A stretch of 37,473 nt of DNA from the NCBI GenBank assembly GCA_020435335.1, contig JAGQZT010000044.1:1-37473 (forward strand), given 5' to 3'. A program made the translations under genes and the position numbers. Positions 32,411 through 37,473 of the stretch are shown piece by piece. The notes below the pieces were generated by a model, which was given only the letters and a program-made list of their open reading frames with translations, ran no database searches and was not told where the DNA came from. Positions within the stretch are counted from its first letter, which is position 1; every line of letters starts with the position of its first letter. Source of the stretch: Flavobacteriales bacterium (lineage in GTDB: Bacteria > Bacteroidota > Bacteroidia > Flavobacteriales_E > Vicingaceae).

Positions 32411-33394
32411 ATGAAGACTCTTTCCATCGAGGAATATTATCAAGGCATATTGAACGGCAACCGAAGCATGTTGAGCAAGTCCATCACCTTGATTGAAAGT
32501 ACAAATCCCAACCACCACGAGCTTTCTCAGGCCCTGATCGAAAAATGCATCCCCCATTCGGGTCTATCTTATCGCATCGGAATCAGCGGTGTTCCCGGTG
32601 TTGGCAAGAGTACATTTATTGAGGCATTGGGCCTATTTTTAATTGAAAAAGAGCAAAAAAAAGTCGCCGTACTGGCCATCGATCCGAGTAGTAACAAAAC
32701 AGGCGGCAGTATTCTGGGAGACAAAACCCGGATGAACCGGTTATCCGTGCAGGAAAACGCTTTTATCCGTCCCTCCCCCTCTTCAGGCGTATTAGGCGGT
32801 GTGGCCCGTGCTACACGGGAAAGTATCATCCTCTGCGAAGCAGCCGGTTACGATACCATCCTGATTGAAACCGTGGGTGTAGGACAATCTGAAATTGAAG
32901 TAAAGGAAATGGTTGATTTTTTCCTTTTACTCATGCTAGCTGGTGCCGGAGATGAACTTCAGGGCATCAAACGCGGCATCATGGAAATTGCCGATGCGAT
33001 TGTGATCAACAAAGCTGACGGAAACAACGAGGTTCCTGCTAAAAATGCAGCCCAGGACTATAAAAATGCACTGCACCTCTTCCCTGCCAATGAGAACGGA
33101 TGGATTCCACGCGTTGAACTCTGCTCTGCCATTGAACACCGGAACATCGATCAGGTCTGGAAGATCATGGACGACTATTTCCGTAGCATGCATGCCAATG
33201 GCTTTTTTGAGAATACCCGTCGGAATCAATCCAAATTCTGGCTCAAACACGCCATCGAATCACAACTTTCCACTCTTTTTTACACCCATCCTCAGGTTAA
33301 AGAGCAACTGAAAACCATCGAAACAGAAGTAGTTTCGGGCAAATTGAGTCCGGTAAAAGCAGCCTCTTTATTGCTCGAACTTTTCAAAAACTAA
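32411..33394 (+). CDS. meaB: Methylmalonyl-CoA mutase-associated GTPase MeaB
   Basis: A 327-residue G3E-family GTPase that protects and loads cobalamin-dependent methylmalonyl-CoA mutase. Walker A GVPGVGKSTF, the IDPSSNKTGGSILGDKTRM block, the switch region PSPSSGVLGGVARATRE, ETVGVGQSEIEV and NKADGNN (base recognition) are all present. No mutase gene lies in this window. The ATG at 32411 is chosen because the next upstream in-frame codon lies in the promoter box. Confidence 0.95.
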   Translation: MKTLSIEEYYQGILNGNRSMLSKSITLIESTNPNHHELSQALIEKCIPHSGLSYRIGISGVPGVGKSTFIEALGLFLIEKEQKKVAVLAIDPSSNKTGGSILGDKTRMNRLSVQENAFIRPSPSSGVLGGVARATRESIILCEAAGYDTILIETVGVGQSEIEVKEMVDFFLLLMLAGAGDELQGIKRGIMEIADAIVINKADGNNEVPAKNAAQDYKNALHLFPANENGWIPRVELCSAIEHRNIDQVWKIMDDYFRSMHANGFFENTRRNQSKFWLKHAIESQLSTLFYTHPQVKEQLKTIETEVVSGKLSPVKAASLLLELFKN

Positions 33395-33425
33395 TCAAAA
33401 TCATTTCTTGTTCATGATAAGAGGC

Positions 33426-33433
33426 TAACTTTG
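33426..33433 (+). promoter_or_regulatory. -7 box of the outer-membrane barrel gene
   Basis: TAACTTTG is an exact TAnnTTTG match ending 16 bases before the TTG start at 33450. A TTG at 33408-33410 is upstream but only 15 bases away, slightly shorter than the consensus spacing. Confidence 0.5.
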
Positions 33434-33449
33434 CCCAAAATTTCGGATT

Positions 33450-34286
33450 TTGAAAAAGTTAGTGATCTTATGCCTGCTGCTCACCACTATCGCAGCACAC
33501 AGTCAGGAATCTATCGTTAAAAACAAAGGGCGTTTCTATTGGTTCTGGGGTTGGAACAGAGCCTGGTATTCCGATTCTGACATCCATTTTACCGGTGATG
33601 ATTATGATTTTACGCTGAACGACATGTGGGCAACCGACCGCCAAACGCCCTTCAACGTGGATCCGTACTTTTCTTTCACCAGAGTTACTTTACCTCAAAC
33701 GAATACCCGGATCGGCTATTTCATCAACGATCATATCGACATTTCGATCGGGGTCGATCACATGAAATATGTTCTGGTTTACAATCAGGAAACGGAAATC
33801 GATGGCTACATCCACGACGGCACCGAATACGATGGTGATTACAATCACGAAGATTTTGTAAACAGCTACGGATTCCTGAAATACGAGCATACCGATGGAC
33901 TAAACTACATCCATGCGGAGATTAACCGGAACGACAATCTGTTCGAAGCATTTAAGGTGAACGTTAACCCGAAAAAACTTCAACTGAACAGCATTTTCGG
34001 CTTCGGAATCGGTGCATTAATGCCAAAATCGAACGTAAACCTTTGGAACAACGAGAGACACGACGCCTTCCATTTCGCTGGTTACGGTTTTTCGGGAAGC
34101 ACCGGACTCGACCTGATCATCTACAAGTATTTCTTCTTAAGAGGTCAATATAAAGTGGGATTCATCGACATGCCCGACATCCGGACATCGTCCGATCCGT
34201 CCGACCGGGCCAGTCAGCATTTCTTCTTTAACGAATTTTTCTTTGCTTTCGGGATCACCTACAACCCCTTTGAAAAATCAGAATAA
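33450..34286 (+). CDS. Outer-membrane beta-barrel protein, unknown role
   Basis: A 278-residue secreted protein with signal peptide (KKLVILCLLLTTIAAHSQ) from a TTG start. The mature part is a series of alternating amphipathic strands rich in aromatic residues (GRFYWFWGWNRAWYSDSDI, FRGF-type turns, YFFLRGQYKVGF) ending in FFAFGITYNPF, typical of a small OMP barrel of Bacteroidota. Function is unknown. The 3' end overlaps the convergent gene by nine bases. Confidence 0.8.
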   Translation: MKKLVILCLLLTTIAAHSQESIVKNKGRFYWFWGWNRAWYSDSDIHFTGDDYDFTLNDMWATDRQTPFNVDPYFSFTRVTLPQTNTRIGYFINDHIDISIGVDHMKYVLVYNQETEIDGYIHDGTEYDGDYNHEDFVNSYGFLKYEHTDGLNYIHAEINRNDNLFEAFKVNVNPKKLQLNSIFGFGIGALMPKSNVNLWNNERHDAFHFAGYGFSGSTGLDLIIYKYFFLRGQYKVGFIDMPDIRTSSDPSDRASQHFFFNEFFFAFGITYNPFEKSE

Positions 34287-34799
34287 TTGCCTGATCTCTT
34301 TCTTGATCTGATTGATTGCAATCTGAGTGGGTGTTGCTTCCAGGCGCCCCATAATTTCAAACACTTTTTGCCCTAAATCAGCAGCCGTGGAAGTATCGTT
34401 CATTTGTGTTCCCGCAAGTGTTACCACCCGAATGGTCTCATCCTTGGCCTTCTTGATAATGTCCCAGGTTGTAGCTGAAATGTACACCTGCTGCGTGAGG
34501 TTGTGATTAAACTCCTCGTTGATGGTTCTCGTAATCTCCGCCTGCATCAATTTGGCACTCATGCCCGGTTTATGCAAACGCAACACCAGCTTATCTAACG
34601 AAGAGCGCTCCAGAAACAAGACCAGCCGCTCGAAAGCCTGTAAACGCAGGTGAATGGTTTCGCTCTGCGCTTCCTTCTTCAGTAAGAGTAATTGCTTACG
34701 ATGTTCGTTATCCAGGAACTTCTGCAACACGAAATACACGGCGGCAAAAGTGATCGCCGATGGTAAAATGTATTTGAGGATGTCTAATACCGTTTCCAT
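34278..34799 (-). CDS. Membrane-anchored helical protein, DUF7935-like
   Basis: A 173-residue protein with one N-terminal membrane helix (ILPSAITFAAVYFVLQKFL) and a long cytosolic helical part containing LRLQAFERLVLFLERSSLDKLVLRLHKPGMSA and TTWDIIKKAKDE. I recall this pattern as a conserved Bacteroidota family (possibly named DUF7935; not verified). Function is unknown. No operon partner; it converges on the barrel gene. Confidence 0.72.
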   Translation of the reverse strand: METVLDILKYILPSAITFAAVYFVLQKFLDNEHRKQLLLLKKEAQSETIHLRLQAFERLVLFLERSSLDKLVLRLHKPGMSAKLMQAEITRTINEEFNHNLTQQVYISATTWDIIKKAKDETIRVVTLAGTQMNDTSTAADLGQKVFEIMGRLEATPTQIAINQIKKEIRQLF

Positions 34800-34884
34800 T
34801 TTCTCATAAAATTTAGTACCCGTAAAATTATTAAAAAAGAATGATTAGTCGATGCAATAGAAACGTAAATCACTACAATTTTAT

Positions 34885-34892
34885 TAGCTTTG
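34885..34892 (+). promoter_or_regulatory. -7 box of the aminotransferase gene
   Basis: TAGCTTTG is an exact TAnnTTTG match ending 18 bases before the ATG at 34911. It excludes the upstream TTG at 34890. It also probably drives hldE and ubiE/menG downstream. Confidence 0.5.
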
Positions 34893-34910
34893 TCCCCTAT
34901 TGTTTTTAGC

Positions 34911-36107
34911 ATGGAACACAAACTTTCAAACATCATAAACAGTTTGAGCGAGTCTCAGACGCTTGCCATGACAAGGCTTAGCCGCGAACTGAAAGCTCAG
35001 GGGAAAGACGTGATCAGCCTCAGCATCGGCGAGCCTGATTTCGATACGCCCCAATTCATCAAGGATGCTGCCAAGAAGGCCATCGATGAAAATTACTCGC
35101 ACTACACTCCCGTTCCGGGCTATCCTGAACTTCGGGAAGCCATTTCCAGCAAGTTCAAACGTGACAACAACCTCGACTATTCGGCCGATCAGATTGTTGT
35201 TTCTACGGGTGCCAAGCATTCTATCGCCAATGTATCCCTCAGCTTACTCAATCCGGGTGACGAAGTGATCATTCCGGCTCCTTACTGGGTGAGTTATTAC
35301 GAAATCATCAAATTAGCAGGAGCTACACCGGTGAGCATTCCGACCACCATCGAGCAGGATTTTAAAGTCTCTCCCGAAGAGATCAAAAAATACATCAACG
35401 CCAACACCAGAATGATCTGGTTCAGCACGCCGTGTAACCCAAGCGGTTCGGTGTACACCAAAGACGAATTGTATGCGATTGCCCAATTGCTCAAAGACTA
35501 TCCGGACATCATTATTCTTTCGGACGAGATCTATGAACACATCAATTTTATGGGGAAACACGAAAGCATCGGCCAGTTCGATTTCATTAAGGATCAAGTG
35601 GTTACCGTGAATGGCGTTTCCAAAGGATTTGCCATGACCGGCTGGAGAATCGGTTTTATCGGTGCTCCGAAATGGATCGCCGATGCCTGTACCAAAATGC
35701 AGGGCCAGTTCACCTCGGGGACAGGCAGCATATCTCAAAAGGCCGCCCAGGCAGCCATGGAAGCCGACCCATCGGTTACCTACGAGATGAAAGACGCCTT
35801 CGAACGCAGAAAACACCTGGTACTTAACCTGATGAAAGACATTCCCGGACTGAAATTGAACGACCCGAAAGGCGCATTCTACGTGTTTCCGGACGTTTCC
35901 AGCTATTTCGGCAAGTCTGCCGGCGACTGGAAGATCAACAATGCCACAGACCTCACCATGTACCTGCTCGATCAGGCATTAGTGGCTTTGGTAACCGGCG
36001 AAGCCTTCGGTGATCCGAATTGCATTCGCTTTTCCTATGCTACTTCCGACGATGTATTGATCGAATCCATTAAACGAATTAAAGAGGCCTTAGCCAAACT
36101 GCATTAG
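34911..36107 (+). CDS. Class I pyridoxal-phosphate aminotransferase (aspartate aminotransferase-like)
   Basis: A 398-residue fold-type I PLP enzyme. N177 and D205 (LSDEIYEH, D205 and Y208) bind the cofactor ring, K238 in VNGVSKGFAMTGWRIGF forms the Schiff base, and CIRFSYATS near the C-terminus carries the substrate-carboxylate arginine. This pattern fits subgroup I-gamma aspartate/tyrosine aminotransferases, probably with aspartate as amino donor. The start at 34911 follows a good -7 box. The heptose-kinase gene starts one base after its stop. Confidence 0.93.
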   Translation: MEHKLSNIINSLSESQTLAMTRLSRELKAQGKDVISLSIGEPDFDTPQFIKDAAKKAIDENYSHYTPVPGYPELREAISSKFKRDNNLDYSADQIVVSTGAKHSIANVSLSLLNPGDEVIIPAPYWVSYYEIIKLAGATPVSIPTTIEQDFKVSPEEIKKYINANTRMIWFSTPCNPSGSVYTKDELYAIAQLLKDYPDIIILSDEIYEHINFMGKHESIGQFDFIKDQVVTVNGVSKGFAMTGWRIGFIGAPKWIADACTKMQGQFTSGTGSISQKAAQAAMEADPSVTYEMKDAFERRKHLVLNLMKDIPGLKLNDPKGAFYVFPDVSSYFGKSAGDWKINNATDLTMYLLDQALVALVTGEAFGDPNCIRFSYATSDDVLIESIKRIKEALAKLH

Positions 36108-36108
36108 T

Positions 36109-37104
36109 ATGAATAAAAACGAGATCATCAACCTGTTCAAAAGTTTCAATCAGCTCCATGTGCTGATCATTGGGGATGTGATGATCGATTCGTACTACTA
36201 CGGCAAAGTGGAGCGTATTTCTCCGGAAGCACCGGTTCCCATCGTTTCGGTGAACCGCAAGGACAAACGCCTCGGAGGAGCCGCCAACGTGGCGCTGAAC
36301 GTAAAAGCATTAGGTGCCAAAGCCATTTTATGCTCGGTAGTCGGAAATGACCGTGCAGCGGAATCATTTAACGAACTTTTACAGAACGAGGGTCTTACAG
36401 CAGAAGGAATCATCCAAAGCGATGAGCGCATCACAACCGTTAAGACCCGCGTGATCGGCAACAAAAATCAGGTGATCCGTGTAGATTCCGAAGTAGAAAC
36501 ACCACTTTCTGCACAAGAAAACGAAGCGCTTACCCAAAAGATCAAAAACATCATTGCCAACCAAAAGATCGATGTGGTGATTTTCCAGGATTACGATAAA
36601 GGTGTTATTACGCCGGTATTGATCGATTCCATCATTGACCTGTGCCACTCCAAAGGCATTCCAACGGCTGTAGATCCGAAAAAGAAGAATTTCATGGCCT
36701 ATAAACGCGCCAGCCTTTTTAAACCGAACCTGAAAGAACTCCGTGAAGGATTGAATTTGGACTTGAGGGCAAACAACATTGCTGAAATTGCTCAGGCACT
36801 GAATAACTTCAATCAGGATCAAAAACATCAGATCAACTTCATTACCCTCTCCGAATACGGTGTATTTATCAAAAGTGACACCGAAGAGAAGCATATCCCC
36901 GCCCATATTCGTAACATTTCGGATGTTTCCGGAGCAGGCGACACCGTGATCAGCGTAGCTTCATTGTGTCTGGCACTGGATCAGTCGCTCGAAATGATTG
37001 CCGAAATTGCCAACCTTTCAGGAGGCATCGTTTGTGAAAGCGTAGGCGTTGTTCCCATTGACAAAGACCAGTTATTATCCGAAGCAATCGCAAACCTGAT
37101 CTGA
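36109..37104 (+). CDS. D-glycero-beta-D-manno-heptose-7-phosphate kinase (PfkB family, RfaE1/HldE N-domain)
   Basis: A 331-residue ribokinase-family kinase. IGDVMIDSYYYGKVERISPEAPVPI and GGAANVALNVKALGA are the HldE kinase signature for heptose-7-phosphate, VFQDYDKGVI and DPKKKNFMAYKRASLFKPNLKEL the middle blocks, and VSGAGDTV (GAGD 275-278) the catalytic anion hole. Only the kinase domain is present; the adenylyltransferase half of bifunctional HldE is missing, so a separate RfaE2 is expected elsewhere. It makes the ADP-heptose precursor for LPS core. Cotranscribed with the aminotransferase and ubiE/menG. Confidence 0.92.
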   Translation: MNKNEIINLFKSFNQLHVLIIGDVMIDSYYYGKVERISPEAPVPIVSVNRKDKRLGGAANVALNVKALGAKAILCSVVGNDRAAESFNELLQNEGLTAEGIIQSDERITTVKTRVIGNKNQVIRVDSEVETPLSAQENEALTQKIKNIIANQKIDVVIFQDYDKGVITPVLIDSIIDLCHSKGIPTAVDPKKKNFMAYKRASLFKPNLKELREGLNLDLRANNIAEIAQALNNFNQDQKHQINFITLSEYGVFIKSDTEEKHIPAHIRNISDVSGAGDTVISVASLCLALDQSLEMIAEIANLSGGIVCESVGVVPIDKDQLLSEAIANLI

Positions 37105-37106
37105 CC

Positions 37107-37473
37107 ATGGCCGTAGTTCCTTACAAAGAAAATACCGCCACCAAGAAAGAACAGGTTGCCACGATGTTCAACAACATTTCCCGCAAGTACGACTTCCTGA
37201 ATCATTTCCTGTCCGGCGGAATAGACATACTCTGGCGAAAAAAGGCCATCAGACTGCTTAAACCGGGTCAACCGAAACAGATACTGGATATTGCTACGGG
37301 AACGGGAGATTTCGCGGTAGCGGCGTTAAAACTGAATCCTGAAAAAGTAACCGGGATCGACATCAGTGAAGGCATGCTGGAAGTTGGACGGGAGAAGATC
37401 AAAAAGAAAGGCTTACAAGACAAGATTGAACTGTTAAAGGGTGATTCGGAAAACATCCGTTTCGACGACAACA
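37107..37473 (+). CDS. ubiE: Demethylmenaquinone/ubiquinone C-methyltransferase UbiE/MenG, 3' end off the window
   Basis: The first 122 residues of a class I SAM methyltransferase that puts the last methyl on menaquinone. KKEQVATMFNNISRKYDFLNHFLSGGIDILWRKKAI is the UbiE N-terminal signature and DIATGTGDFAVAAL the SAM-binding motif I, followed by VTGIDISEGMLEVG. The ATG at 37107 is three bases after the kinase stop. Menaquinone fits NQR as its electron acceptor. Confidence 0.94.
   Translation, partial: MAVVPYKENTATKKEQVATMFNNISRKYDFLNHFLSGGIDILWRKKAIRLLKPGQPKQILDIATGTGDFAVAALKLNPEKVTGIDISEGMLEVGREKIKKKGLQDKIELLKGDSENIRFDDN

Noticed and set aside
34890..34910. TTG start seven codons before the aminotransferase ATG.
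   Set aside because: It lies inside the TAGCTTTG promoter box.
1..37473. CRISPR array, insertion sequence, prophage, toxin-antitoxin pair or integrase.
   Set aside because: No regularly spaced repeats, transposase or recombinase motifs, or toxin-like pairs were seen on either strand.

Overview
The window looks like a chromosomal segment from a marine or aquatic Bacteroidota bacterium, probably Flavobacteriia/Cryomorphaceae-like. The reasons are: TAnnTTTG-type -7 promoter boxes with almost no Shine-Dalgarno sequences, several TTG starts, a type IX secretion plug protein, GWxTD, DUF6495 and DUF6428 family proteins, a Na+-translocating NQR operon, and menaquinone (UbiE/MenG) rather than ubiquinone context. 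Nothing in the sequence fixes the species. Most of the DNA is ordinary core chromosome. No insertion sequence, integrase, phage gene or CRISPR array was seen.

Layout. 1-2195: AT-richer stretch with a two-gene minus-strand operon of secreted repeat proteins (a small beta-flower-like protein, then a large FG-GAP beta-propeller protein running off the left edge). 2196-2862: a 447-base gene-free gap, then a tRNA-Ser(UGA) with its terminator. 2863-5599: GWxTD protein, family 2 glycosyltransferase and a 66-residue conserved orphan. 5596-7535: dacB and a DUF6495 gene, translationally coupled. 7628-9897: DUF4139 protein and a secreted His/Lys-rich protein converging on a shared terminator. 9964-13044: FkbM methyltransferase, an arsenic operon (arsR, DUF6428, aquaporin, arsC) and a hotdog thioesterase. 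13114-14837: an UshA-type nucleotidase split into two genes in reversed domain order. 15053-18276: dnaA with a structured leader, a 45-residue membrane protein, an LMW phosphatase, an RsmI-like methylase and a secreted protein. 18371-24382: the complete nqrABCDEF operon on the minus strand. 24523-32262: the T9SS plug gene converging on an RND efflux operon (adaptor, extra membrane protein, pump, TolC), preceded by a 35-residue membrane ORF. 32411-37473: meaB, an outer-membrane barrel, an anchored coiled protein, an aminotransferase, a heptose-7-phosphate kinase and the start of ubiE/menG.

How the genes work together. The ars operon has a reductase and a repressor but no ArsB/Acr3 pump; its aquaporin carries an arsenite-permissive-looking W-A-A-R filter, so detoxification probably relies on channel-mediated As(III) exit. 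NQR supplies a sodium gradient from NADH and menaquinol chemistry. The envelope theme is strong: peptidoglycan hydrolase, efflux, LPS heptose kinase, glycosyltransferase, T9SS plug and several secreted proteins.

The most interesting items are the pump-less ars operon with Cys-tailed ArsR and DUF6428 proteins, the split nucleotidase whose halves appear to use different export routes, the nested inverted repeats in the dnaA leader, the beta-flower/FG-GAP operon next to the tRNA 3' end, and two uncatalogued single-span membrane micro-ORFs. None of these proves a new system; all are testable.
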